Below, piece by piece: positions 33,451 through 45,668 of a DNA stretch of 64,000 nucleotides. The notes beneath the pieces were generated by a model. It saw only the letters and a list, made by a program, of their open reading frames with translations. It was not told the DNA's origin and ran no database searches. Position 1 is the first letter of the stretch; each line of letters opens with the position of its first letter. The stretch lies in assembly GCA_011799875.1 (NCBI GenBank), contig CM022301.1, positions 220,106,296 to 220,170,295 on the forward strand. The letters are read 5' to 3'. The translations under genes were made by a program, and so were the position numbers. The DNA is from Thinopyrum elongatum. Taxonomy: Eukaryota > Streptophyta > Magnoliopsida > Poales > Poaceae.

Positions 33451-34215
33451 CGATCCTTGATCCATGTCACTAGATAATCATGAGACTAAACCTAGAGTAA
33501 AAATTTGTATGCCAATATTAGTCCAACTAATTTGTTATCACCAACACCAAAAATATATAATTAAAGGGCACATTGCACTTTTAGCAATGGGAGTGGCCCT
33601 AAACAACCAGCTAGTTCTTCACGAGCATTTCAACAATCACTTTTGTGTGAACATAGGAAATATGAACCACATGATGAAATCCATAAGCACTAAGCTATTC
33701 AATCTTCACCACAACAACATGCAAGATTAGCTTACTACAAAGTCAATACCCAAAAATAATCACTAAAGTATAAAAAACCCATGCATGCCATGTCTCACAT
33801 GTCAACACAATCAAATTGTACCAAACTTGAGAAATAGGTGTCGATAGCAAGCAAACATGTACTTGAGCAACAAAAAATATGACAAGAGCAACATAAAATA
33901 AATGGGAGACACAATGATTTACGTGGAAATACCTTGCAGGGAATAACCACAGACGATGGCGAGCAATCTTCCATTATAGAGAGGAATCGGGTACAAGGAA
34001 GAAACCAACAAGCAGGGGATGCTCCAAATAAAAGTGTTAGCTCTCATATTTGGGTGGATTTGAAAGTAAAAGATCATCACTTATCTCCCTAATCTAGAAC
34101 TTCCTCACGAAAAGAAAATCTGAACTCTCTCTTTGTTCTCGGGTTGGACAAGAGACATATATGGACTATCTTACAGAAAGTGATACGAGGCAAGCCGCTA
34201 GGGTGGATACCTCAC
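33451..34215. other. Unrecognised DNA upstream of the LINE fragment
   Basis: No gene is supported. The last ~70 bp may be decayed LINE coding sequence, but the frame cannot be followed upstream of 34216. Confidence 0.4.
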
Positions 34216-35515
34216 TCTGACCAAACCAGTCTTTTCCAGCCTCCCCATTTTTTTCATGTGCACTCTTTCAATTCCCAAGTCCATGGTCAACCAAATTAAC
34301 GAATATCTAAAACATTATTTTTGGACAAAAAATGGACTAGAGGAGAAAGGGGTGGCACTTATATCCTGGGATAAAGCTTCCAAACCAAAGTCTCATTGTG
34401 ACCTTGGAGTGCTTGATGTTTTTACCCATAACCAAACTCTGCTTATGAAGTTTCTTGATAAATTTTATAACTGTAAGGACTTGCCATGGGTCAAAATCAT
34501 TTGGGATACTTATTATTCCCAATCTTTACCCAACGAGAGGCTTGTTGGTTCTTTCTGGTGGAAATCTATTCTCAGATTGCTCCCCACTTAGAAAGCTCAT
34601 ACTACATGTCATGCAGGAAAGGGCAACTCCAATTTATTTTGGCAAGACAAATTGATGGATCAACAACTCCTACTGAGCCACCATAACTTTACTCCTACGT
34701 TACCAGTAAGGATGTCACCCTGCAAAAAGTATTGGAATTGGAGAATATGGAAGACATCTTTCACATACCTCTTTCCACTCAAGCTCATCAACAATTCTTA
34801 CTTCTACTCAATACTACGCAAGACAAACATCAACAAGATTTGAAAGATAAATGGATGTATCCATGGGATTCACCACTATTCCTTTATGAAAATATACAAG
34901 ATAGTGATAGGCCCAAGCAGAACACATAACATCTTTGGAAAGCTTTGGAGATGCTCTATCATTCTAAGATATAAAATCTTTGTTTGGCTGCTACTATATG
35001 ACATGATCAAGACTAGGAACTTGCTTAATGGAAAATCTATGTACCTGCTAAACTACAGGTGTGTTATTTGTGATGAACATGTGGTCGAATTCTTTATGAA
35101 CCTTTTATGGGATGGCTCATTTGCCCTCAGGCGTTGGGATCATATCACACCTTCCATAAACAGAGGCATTTCTTGATATAATGAAGTTATCCTATCAATA
35201 TGAGTGCTCCCAGAAGATACCGTCGGAGACATTATTGTTATGGGGTGCATCAAAAATAAAAAAAAATCAGCAATGTTGCTTCACACTTTCAGGGATGGAT
35301 TCACTATCTCAAGGAGGGACTTAAGATTGTAGAGATCAGATCAAACCATCAAAAGCAGTCAAGATCAAGAACTAGACTGGAGTTATTCCTTAGCGCATAA
35401 ATCTAACTTTCCCCCATGTTTCCTAGGGCTTGCATTGGATAGGCCCTTTATTTGCTTTCTTTTCTTTCCCTTTTGTTTGCACATACACTTTTATTTAATG
35501 AAAGCAACTCCATAA
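34216..35515 (+). pseudogene. LINE ORF2 C-terminal fragment (post-RT region and zf-RVT)
   Basis: A 5'-truncated non-LTR retrotransposon. The frame from 34216 gives 'LTKPVFSSLPIFFMCTLSIP', which matches the region after the reverse transcriptase in plant L1-type ORF2. 'WDKASKPKSHCDLGVLD' and 'FWWKSILRLLPT' follow before a stop at 34591. Shifted frames continue with 'YKIFVWLLLYDMIKTRNLLN' and 'CVICDEHVVEFF', the zinc-binding reverse-transcriptase tail (PF13966 type), to 35176. The 3' part to about 35515 contains 'tttatttaatgaaagcaa', likely the degraded end. Several frameshifts and stops make it dead. Truncation at the 5' end is normal for LINE copies. Confidence 0.8.
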
Positions 35516-36130
35516 CTATTATTCTAAGGTTTCGGGGTAAACAAACATTGTGTGTAACCAAGAGTAATCGAACTTGTTTGTGACCTTCTTGCACCAAGAC
35601 TTCGGAAGCACATCAAGGTTTGGCAACATCAAATGAGTTACCGAAACTAAATACATTTTTATACAATGCACAATTATTTTTGAGAAAGTAAACATATTTA
35701 ATATAGTTTTGACGGTGTTATAGTGTTCTCCCTAGTGTGTTTTTTTCTTCTTTAAGAAAAGCAAAAGCTTTGCGTTTTAATGCATTCATAAAAGAAAAGA
35801 GTTTGTACATACCCAAACAAGTGATTACTCAGGATTACAACACGACGCTCCTAGCCGCTAGGCACCACCTTGACCGGTAGAAAAGTTGCAAGACCTTTCG
35901 TGCCGGCAGTCACCCATTGCACGGCTTCCACCTTGATCCTGCCAAGCAGGGAATGTGGGAGGCAACAAGTAGATATATAGTTGTGATCAAAATTTTGTTG
36001 TTTTTTGGATAGTTGCCAACCTTTTGTGTGTCAATGGTCCTTATCATCTCTATTTCAGTTTCCACTTAAAGTTGTCTATTTATAGACCAAAACTTGAACG
36101 GTTTAGCCAGATGTTTCACGTTTGAGATAA
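35516..36130. other. Unrecognised AT-rich DNA
   Basis: No gene was seen. A phrase at 35755-35790 ('aagctttgcgttttaatgc') recalls the ends of dispersed retroelements, but the match is too weak to call. Confidence 0.4.
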
Positions 36131-36896
36131 GGCAAACACACCTTTGTAAGGGATTCTCCAATGACGTACCTCAAACCTCCCCTAAACGTTCGGACATGTT
36201 TGTCCGAACGTATATTTTTTGCCATCCAACATTGTCCCTCAAAGATCCGCGAACGTGTCCGAACGTCCGAAATCCCACAAACCGCTACTAAATCCGGGGG
36301 AAGTTTGCAGGCATCCAGACTCGTTCTACATCCGCGTCCGACTATGCGGGCCCACCCAAAACCATACTAGCAGCTTCCGCTCTAGAAACCTCGCGCGCAT
36401 TCATGCTTCTTGAGCGGACAAAGAGCAGATGCGACTGGATGGCCGCCTAACCGCACTTCTGCCGGGTAGATGGACATGACCGGAGGGTTGACCGTGCCGG
36501 CATTCACTTCAATGTGGCGATCGAGAAACCTACTTTGCCCGTCGCACTGCATTGAAGCGATGTTGGTCTACTCGCCTGACTATTTAAGTAGGCCGACTGT
36601 GCCAACCATCCCCATCTCCTCTCCTCTCCTCACACCGCCATATCACCTGTCCTTCCCTCTCCTCCGCACATCGCAATGAGCAAGTCCGACAACGGCTAGT
36701 TATCGGCGTCGGCCAGTGGATCCGCTAGAGGGAGCGACAGATCGTGGCGTTGACACCCACGGTTGCCGGGGTCGTCCTCCTCCACCGCTCTGTCGGTGAA
36801 GGAGGATGTCATGCTCTCCTGAACGACGAGGAACAACAGCCACCGCGCCTCCTCACCGAGGCGGTGCAAACCAATAAGTAGTTATAGGCGATGATG

Positions 36897-38650
36897 TGAA
36901 GGAAATATGCCCTAGAGGCAATAATAAAGTTGTTATTTTATATTTCCTTATTCATGATAAAGGTTTATTATTCATGCTAGAATTGTATTGATCAGAAACT
37001 TAAATACATGTGTGAATACATAAACAAATACCGTGTCCCTAGTAAGCCTCTACTAAACTTGCTCGTTGATCAAAGATGGTTAAGGTTTCCTAACCATAGA
37101 CATGTGTTGTCATTTGATAACGGGATCACATCATTAGGAGAATGATGTGATGAACAAGACCCATCCGTTAGCTTAGCATATTGATCGTTCAGTTTATTGC
37201 TATTGCTTTCTTCATGTCAAATACATATTCCTCTGACTATGAGATTATGCAACTCCCGGATACCGGAGGAATACCTTGTATGCTATCAAACATCACAACA
37301 TAACTGGGTGATCATAAAGAGGCTCTACAGGTATCTCCGAAGGTGTTTGTTGAGTTGGCATAGATCGAGATTAGGATTTGTCACTCCGAGTATCGGAGAG
37401 GTATCTCTGGGCCCTCTCGGTAATACACATCATAAGAAGCCTTGCAAGCAAAGTGACTAATGAGTTAGTTATAGGATGATGTATTACGGAACGAGTAAAT
37501 AGACTTGTCGGTAACGACATTGAACTAGGTATGGAGATACCGACGATCAAATGTCGGGCAAGTAACATACCGATGGACAAAGGGAATTACGTATGTTGTC
37601 ATAACGGTTCGACCGATAAAGATCTTCGTAGAATATGTAGGAGCCAATATGGGCATCCAGGTTCCGCTATTGGTTATTGACCGGAGAGGTGTCTCGGTCA
37701 TGTCAACATAGTTCTCGAACCCGTAGGGTCCGCACGCTTAACGTTCGTTGACGATATAGTGTTATATGAGTTATATGATTTGGTGACCGAAGGTTATTCA
37801 GAGTCCCGGATGAGATCACGGACATGATGAGGAGTCTCGAAATGGTCAAGAGGTAACGATTGATATATAAGATGATGGTATCCGAACACCGGAAGAGCTT
37901 CGGGATGCACCGGGTAGCCATCGGGTCACCGGAAGGGGTTCCGGACACCCCCCCGGTAGGTATATGGGCTTAATGGGCCAAGGGAGGGACAGACCAGCCC
38001 ACAGGGGGCTGGTGCGCCCCTCTCCCTGGCCGGCCAGCCCTAGGGAAGGAAAGGGCCTTCCCCTCTCATGGGAGAAAGGAAAAGGGGGGGCGCCTCCCTC
38101 CCATGCCTTTTCCCCGCACCTATATATGGAAGGGGGGCGTGCGGCTAGGGGAGGACCCCAAGTAGGATTCGGCCTACTTGGGGCGCCTCCTTGGCTGCTC
38201 CTCCCTCCTTCCCACCTATATATATGTGGGTGGTGCCTACCACAACACAACATTGTCTTAGCCGTGTGCGGCGCCCCCTCCACCGTTTACACCCCCGGTC
38301 ATATTTTCGTAGTGTTTAGGCGAAGCCTTGCGGAGATCACATCACCATCACCGTCACCACGCCATCATGCTGCCGGAACTCATCCACTACCTCGCCGTCT
38401 TGCTAGATCAAGAAGGCGGAGGACGTCATCGAGCTGAACGTGTGCTGAACGCGGAGGTGACGTACGTTTGGTGCTCGATCGGTTGGAACGCGAAGAAGTT
38501 CGACTACATCAACCGCGTTGTCAAAAGCTTCCGCTTATGGTCTACGAGGGCACGTAGACACACTCTTCCCTCTTGTTGCTATGCAGCTCCATGGATAGAT
38601 CTTGCGTGTGTGTAGATTTTTTTTTGTTTTCCATGCAACGTTTCCCAACA
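36897..38650 (+). repeat. 5' LTR of the first copia
   Basis: TG...CA ends. The strong candidate core promoter is 'cacctatatatggaagg' near 38118. GC-rich text with 'accagcccacagggggctgg' (inverted repeat, about 37991-38010) precedes it. Open frames inside the LTR are incidental. Confidence 0.93.
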
Positions 38651-39881
38651 GTGGCATCCGAGCCAGGTCTATGCATAGATGATATGCACGAGTAGAACAC
38701 AAAGAGTTGTGGGCGGTGATAGTCATACTGCTTATCACCAACGTCTTATTTTGATTCGGCGGTATTGTGGGATGAAGCGGCCCGGACCAACCTTACATGT
38801 CCACGCACATGAGACCGGTTCCACCGACAGACATGCAACTAGTTTTGCATAAAGGTGGCTGGTGGGTGTCTGTTTCTCCTACTTTAGTTGAATCGAATTT
38901 GACTACGACCGGTCCTTGAAGAAGGTTAAAACAACAAACTTGATGAAACACCATTGTGGTTTTTGCGTAGGTAAGAACCGTTCTTGCTAGAAGCCCGTAG
39001 CAGCCACATAAAACTTGCAACAACAAAGTAGAGGACGTCTAACTTGTTTTTGCAGGGCATGTTGTAATGTGATATGGTCAAGATATGATGTGATATATGT
39101 TGATGTATGAGATGATCATGTTTTGTAATATCGACAACCGGCAGGAGCCTTAGGGTTGTCTTTTTATTGTATGAAGTGCAAGCGCCATGTAATTGCTTTA
39201 CTTTATCACTATGCGTTAGCGATAGTTGTAGAAGCAATAGTTGGCGATACGACCCCGACGCAATGATGGAGATCAAGGTGTCGAGCCGGTGACGATGGAG
39301 ATCATGACGATGCTTTGGAGATGGAGATCAAAAGCACAAGATGATGATGGCCATATCATGTCACATATTTTGATTGCATGTGATGTTTATCCTGTGTGCA
39401 TCTTATTTTGCTTAGAACGGCGGTAGCATTATAAGATGATCCCTTCACTAAATTTCAAGATAAAAGTGTTCTCCCCGAGTATGCACCATTGCCAAAGTTC
39501 GTCGTTTCGAAGCACCACGTGATGATCGGGTGTGATAGACTCTACGTTCACATACAACGGGTGTAAGACAGTTTTGCACATGCAGAATACTTGGGTTAAA
39601 CTTGACGAGCCTAGCATGTACAGACATGGTCTCGGAACACTAGAGACCGAAAGGTCGAACGTGAGTCATATAGTAGATATGATCAACATAGAGATGTTCA
39701 CCATTGATGACTACCCCATCTCACGTGATGCTCGGACATGGGTTAGTTGATTTGGATCACGTATCACTTAGATAACTTGAGGGGTGTTTATTTAAGTGGG
39801 AGTTCATTAGTAATTTGATTAATTGAACTTAATTTATCATGAACTTAGTCTTATAGTTTTGCATATCTATGTTGTAGATCA
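38651..39881 (+). other. Untranslated leader of the first copia
   Basis: Lies between the 5' LTR and the gag start codon. It begins gtggcatccgagccaggtct, a diverged match to the initiator-methionine tRNA primer site (TGGTATCAGAGCC). The rest, about 1.2 kb, is non-coding, as expected for the leader and packaging region in this group. Confidence 0.8.
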
Positions 39882-40712
39882 ATGGCCCGAGCTACCGTTC
39901 CCCTGAATTTTAATGCGTTCCTAGAGAAAGCTAAGTTGAAAGATGATGGTAGCAACTACACGGACTGGGTCCGTAACTTGAGGATTATCCTCATTGCTGC
40001 ACAGAAGAATTATGTCCTTGATGCACCGCTGGGTGACAGGCCTGCTGCAGGAGCTGAAGCAGATGTTATGAACGTCTGGCAAGCTCGATCTGATGACTAC
40101 TCGATAGTTTAGTGTGCCATGCTTTACGGCTTAGAACCGGGACTTCAAGGACGTTTTGAACATCATGGAGCATATGAGATGTTCCAAGAGTTGAAGTTAA
40201 TATTTCAAGCAAATGCCCGGGTTGAGAGATATGAAGTCTCCAACAAGTTCTAAAGCTGTAAGATGGAGGGGAACAGTTTTGTCAGTGAACACATACTCAA
40301 AATGTCTAGGTATCATAACCACTTGACTCAGCTGGGAGTTAATCTTCCAGTTGATAGTGTTATTGACAGAGTTCTTCAATCACTGCCACCAAGCTACAAA
40401 GGCTTCGTGATGAACTATAATATGCAAGGGATGAATAAAACGATTCTTGAGCTCTTCGCAATGCTTAAGGCCGCGGAGGTAGAAATCAAGAAGGAGCATC
40501 AAGTGTTGATGGTTAACAAGACCACTAGTTTCAAGAAAAAGGGCAAGGGAAAGAAAGGGAACTTCAAGAAGAATGGCAAGCAAGTTGCCACTCCCGGAAA
40601 GAAGCCCAAAGCTGGACCCAAGCCTGAAACTGAGTGCTTCTACTGCAAAGGAAATGGTCACTGGAAGCGGAACTCCCCAAATACTTGGCGGATAAGAAGG
40701 ATGGCAAAGTGA
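39882..40712 (+). pseudogene. Copia gag with defective zinc knuckle
   Basis: Starts MARATVPLNFNAFLEKAKL at 39882. Gag would form the particle around the RNA. Breaks: TAG at 40110-40112 after 'SDDYSIV' and TAA at 40251-40253 after 'YEVSNKF'; the same frame then continues from 40263 ('VDSVIDRVLQSLPPSYKGF', UBN2-type gag region). A basic Lys-rich stretch leads to the knuckle 'CFYCKGNGHWKRNS' at about 40635-40676, where the last Cys of CX2CX4HX4C is Ser. A frameshift follows at about 40670-40685 before the protease region. Confidence 0.88.
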
Positions 40713-43700
40713 ACAAAGGTATATTTGATATACATGTTATTGATGTGTACCTTACTAATGCTCGTAGTAGCGCCTGGAAATTTGATACTGGTTTGGTTGC
40801 TCATATTTGTAACTCAAAACAGGAGCTGCGGAATAAACGAAGATTCGCTAAGGACGAGGTGACGATGCGCGTTGGAAATGGTTCCAAGGTCGATGTGATC
40901 GCCGTCGGCACGCTACCTCTACATCTACCTTTGGGATTAGTTTTAGACCTCAATAATTGTTATTAGGTGCCCGCGTTGAGTATGAATATTATATCTGGAT
41001 CTTGTTTATTGCGAGACGGTTATTCATTTAAATCAGAGAATAATGGTTGTTCTATTTATATGAGTAATATCTTTTATGGTCATGCACCTTTGAAGAGTGG
41101 TCTATTCTTGTTGAATCTCGATCATAGTGATACACATATTCATAATATTGATGCCAAAAGATGCAAAGTTGATAATGATAGTGCAACATACTTGTGGCAC
41201 TGCCGTTTAGGTCATATTGGTGTAAATCGCATGAAGAAACTCCATGCAGATGGACTTTTGGAATCACTTGATTATGAATCATTTGATACTTGCGAACCAT
41301 GCCTCATGGGCAAGATGACTAAAAATCCGTTCTCCCGAACAATGGAGCGAGCTAATGACTTATTGAAAATAATACATACCGATGTATGTGGTCCGATGAG
41401 TGTTGAGGCACGCGACGGGTATTGTTATTTTTTGACCTTCACAAATGATTTGAATAGGTATGGGTATATCTACTTAATGAAACACAAGTCTGAAACATTT
41501 GAAAAGTTTAAAGAATTTCAGAGTGAAGTGGAGAATCATCTTAACAAGAAAATAAAGTTTCTACTATCTGATCGCGGAGGCGAATATTTGAGTTACGAGT
41601 TTGGCCTTCATTTAAAACAATGTAAAATTGTTTCACAACTCACGCCACCTGGAACACCACAGCGTAATGGTGTGTCCGAACATCGTAACCATACTTTATT
41701 AGATATGGTGCGATCTATGATGTCTCTTACCGATTTACCACTATCGTTTTGGGGTTATGCATTAGAGACGGACGCATTCACGTTAAATAGGGCACCGTCT
41801 AAATCCGTTGAGACGACACCATATGAACTGTGGTTTGGCAAGAAATCTAAGCTGTCGTTTCTTAAATTTTTGGGTTGCGACACTTATGTCAAAAGGCTTC
41901 AGCCTGATAAGCTCGAACCCAAATCGTAGAAGTGCGTCTTCATAGGATACCCTAAGGAAATAATTGGGTACACCTTCTACCACAGATCCGAAGGCAAGAT
42001 CTTTGTTTCCAAGAATGGAACCTTTCTAGAGAAGGAGTTTCTCTCAAAAGAAGTGAGTGGGAGGAAAGTAGAACTTGATGAGGTAATTGTACCTTCTATC
42101 GAATGGAAGAGTAGTACATCACAGAAAACTGTTCCAGTGATGCCTACACCAACTAGAGAGGAAGCAAAAGATGATGATCATGAAACTTCAGATCAAGTTA
42201 CTACTGAACCTCGTAGGTCGACCAGAGCATGATCTGCACCAGAGTGGTACGGTAATCCTGTCCTGGAAGTCATGTTATTAGACCAAGGCGAACCTATGAA
42301 CTATGAAGAAGCTATGATGAGCCCAGATTCCGATAAATGGCTTGAGGCCATGAAATCTGAGATAGGATCTATGTATGAGAACAAAGTGTGGACTTTGGTG
42401 GACTTGCCCGATGATCGGCAAGCCATTGAGAATAAATGGATCTTCAAGAAGAAGACTGACGCTGATGGTAATGTTACTGTCTACAAAGCTCAACTTGTCG
42501 CGAAAGGTTTTCGACAAGTTCAAGGAGTTGACTACGATGAGACTTTCTCACCCTAGCGATGCTTAAGTCTGTCCGAATCATGTTAGCAATTGCCACATTT
42601 TATAATTATGAAATCTGGCAAATGGACGCCAAAACTGCATTCCTTAATGGATTTCTTAAAGAAGAGTTGTATATGATGCAACCAGAAGGTATTTTCGATC
42701 CTAAAGGTGCTAACAAAGTGTGCAAACTCCAGCGATCCATCTATGGACTGGTGCAAGCATCTCGGAGTTGGAATATATGCTTTGATGAGGTGATCAAAGC
42801 ATATGGTTTTATACAGACTTACGGTGAAGCCTGTATTTACAAGAAAGTGAGTGGGAGCTCTGTAGCATTTTTGATATTATATGTGGATGACATATTGTTG
42901 ATTGGAAATGATATAGAATTTCTGGATAGCATAAAAGGATACTTGAATAAGAATTTTTCAATGAAAGACCTCGGTGAAGCTGCTTATATATTGGGCATCA
43001 AGATCTATAGAGATATATCGAGACGCTTAATGGGACCTTCACAAAGCACATACCTTGATAAAGTTTTGAAGAAGTTCAAAATGGATCAGTCAAAGAAAGG
43101 GTTCTTGCCTGTGTTACAAGGTGTGAAGTTGAGTCAGACTCAAAGCCCGACCACTGCAGAAGATAGAGAGAAAATGAAAGTCATTCCCTATGCCTCAGCC
43201 ATATGTTCTATCATGTATGCTATGCTGTGTACCAGACCTGATGTGTGCCTTGCCATAAGTTTGGCAGGGAGGTACCAAAGTAATCCAGGAGTGGATCACT
43301 GGACAGCGGTCAAGAACATCCTGAAGTACCTGAAAAGGACCAAGGATATGTTTCTCGTTTATGGAGGTGACGAAGAGCTCGTCGTAAATGGTTACGTCGA
43401 TGCTAGCTTCGACACTGATCTGGATGACTCTAAGTCACAAACCGGATACGTGTTTATATTGAATGGTGGAGCTGTCAGTTGGTGCAGTTCCAAGCAGAGC
43501 GTTGTGGCGGGATCTATGTGTGAAGCGGAGTACATAGCTGCTTCGGAAGCAGCACATGAAGGAGTCTGGATGAAGGGGTTCATATCCGATCTAGGTGTAA
43601 TACCTAGTGCATCGGGTCCAATGAAAATCTTTTGTGACAACACTGGAGCAATTGCCTTGGTGAAGGAATCCAGGTTTCACAAGAGAACCAAACACATCAA

Positions 43701-43851
43701 GAGACGCTTCAACTCCATTCGTGAAAAGGTCAAGGATGGAGACATAGAGATTTGCAAAATACATATGGATCTGAATGTGGCAGACCCATTGACTAAGCCT
43801 CTTCCGCGAGCAAAACATGATCAGCACCAAGACTCCATGGGTGTTAGATAA
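40677..43851 (+). pseudogene. Copia pol: protease remnant, integrase, RT, RNase H, several breaks
   Basis: Protease area (40730-40966): 'WKFDTGLVAHICN' carries D-T-G; TAG at 40964-40966. The integrase part (40967-41929) has the HHCC zinc region ('HCRLGHIGVNRMKKL', 'CEPCLMGKMTKNPF') and catalytic Asp, Asp, Glu in 'IIHTDVCGPM', 'LLSDRGGEYL' and 'NGVSEHRNH'. TAG at 41927-41929 and TGA at 42230-42232 are in frame. RT begins about 42290 ('NKWIFKKKTDADGN'); a frame change at about 42550 separates it from the rest (42559-43851). The YVDD polymerase motif is intact at 42880-42891. RNase H has 'DASFDTDLDDS', 'CEAEYIAASEA' and 'CDNTGAIALVKES', with the stop at 43851. The main enzymatic motifs survive but no continuous polyprotein exists. 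Confidence 0.9.
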
Positions 43852-43896
43852 ATTACTATGTAATCTAGATTATTGACTCTAGTGCAAGTGGGAGAC

Positions 43897-45668
43897 TGAA
43901 GGAAATATGCCCTAGAGGCAATAATAAAGTTGTTATTTTATATTTCCTTATTCATGATAAAGGTTTATTATTCATGCTAGAATTGTATTGATCGGAAACT
44001 TAAATACATGTGTGAATACATAAACAAATACCGTGTCCCTAGTAAGCCTCTAATAGACTAGCTCGTTGATCAAATATGGTTAAGGTTTCCTAACCATAGA
44101 CATGTGTTGTCATTTGATAGCGGGATCACATCATTAGGAGAATGATGTGATGGACAAGACCCATCTGTTAGCTTAGCATATTGATCGTTCAGTTTATTGC
44201 TATTGCTTTCTTCATGTCAAATAAATATTCCTCCGACTATGAGATTATGCAACTCCCGGATACCAGAGGAATACCTTGTGTGCTATCAAACATCACAACG
44301 TAACTGGGTGATAATAAAGATGCTCTACAGGTATCTCCGAAGGTGTTTGTTGAGTTGGCATAGATCGAGATTAGGATTTGTCACTCCGAGTATCGCAGAG
44401 GTATCTCTGGGCCCTCTCGGTAATACACATCATAAGAAGCCTTGCAAGCAAAGTGACTAATGAGTTAGTTACATTATGATGTATTACGGAACGAGTAAAG
44501 AGACTTGCCGGTAACGAGATTGAACTAGGTATGGCGATACCGACGATCTAATCTCGGGCAAGTAACATACCGATGGACAAAGGGAATTACGTATGTTGTC
44601 ATAACGGTTCGACCGATAAAGATCTTCGTAGAATATGTAGGAGCCAATATGGGCATACAAGTTCCGCTATTGGTTATTGACCGGAGAGGTGTCTCGGTCA
44701 TGTCTACATAGTTCTCGAACCCGTAGGGTCCGCACGCTTAACGTTCGTTGACGATATAGTGTTATATGAGTTATATGATTTAGTGACCGAAGGTTGTTCG
44801 AAGTCCCGGCTGAGATCACGGACATGACGAGGAGTCTCGAAATGGTCGAGAGGTAAAGATTGATATATAGGACGATGGTCTTCGGACACCGGAAGAGTTT
44901 CGGGATGCACCGGGTAGCCATCGGGTCACCGGAGGGGTTCCGGACACCCCCCGGTAGGTATATGGGCTTAATGGGCCAAGGGAGGGACAGACCAGCCCAC
45001 AGGGGGCTGGTGCACCCCTCTCCCTGGCCGGCCAGCCCTAGGGAAGGGAAGGGGGGAGGGCTAGCCCCTCCTGCCTTCCCCTCTCATGGGAGAAAGGAAA
45101 AGGGGGGGCGCCTCCCTCCCCTGCCTTTTCCCCGCACCTATATATGGAAGGGGGGGTGGCTAGGGGAGGACCCCAAGTAGGATTCGGCCTACTTGGGGAG
45201 CCTCCTTGGCTGCTCCTCCCTCCCTCCCACCTATATATATATGGGGGGGGGGGGCGCCTAGCACAACACAACATTGTCTTAGCCGTGTGCGGTGCCCCCC
45301 TCCACCGTTTACACCCCCGGTCATATTTTCGTACTGTTTAGGCGAAGCCCTGCGGAGATCACATCACCATCACCGTCACCACGCCATCGTGCTGCCGGAA
45401 CTCATCCACTACCTCGCCGTCTTGCTGAATCAAGAAGGCGGAGGACGTCATCGAGCTGAACGTGTGCTGAACGCGGAGGTGTTGTACGTTCGGTGCTCGA
45501 TCAGTTGGAACGCGAAGAAGTTCGACTACATCAACCGCGTTGTCAAACGCTTCCGCTTATGGTCTACGAGGGTACGTAGACACACTCTCCCCTCTCGTTG
45601 GTATGCATCTCCATGGATAGATCTTGCGTGTGCGTAGATTTTTTTTTTCCATGCAACGTTTCCCAACA
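43897..45668 (+). repeat. 3' LTR of the first copia
   Basis: Pairs with 36897-38650. Differences include small indels in C/G runs near 45050 (about 18 extra bases) and a longer G-run near 45243. Preceded by 'tgactctagtgcaagtggga' and gac as polypurine region. Confidence 0.93.

Larger units (their letters stand above)
36897..45668 (+). mobile_element. Complete copia retrotransposon (Angela/BARE/WIS-like), TSD TGATG
   Basis: LTRs are 36897-38650 (1754 bp) and 43897-45668 (1772 bp), both starting tgaaggaaatatgcc and ending cccaaca. The 5 bp duplication tgatg flanks the element (36892-36896 and 45669-45673). A primer-binding-like 'tggcatccgagccaggtc' follows the first LTR, and a purine tract 'caagtgggagac' precedes the second. 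Internal order is gag, zinc knuckle, integrase, reverse transcriptase, RNase H, the copia order. The LTR start and the 'ccctagaggcaataataaag' text are those of the Angela/BARE/WIS group. By eye the LTRs differ by a few percent. The coding region has several stops and frameshifts, so it is not autonomous. Confidence 0.95.

Noticed and set aside
37964..38437. 157-codon frame in the first copia 5' LTR
   Set aside because: Lies wholly in the LTR and has a shifted, broken counterpart in the other LTR; not a gene.
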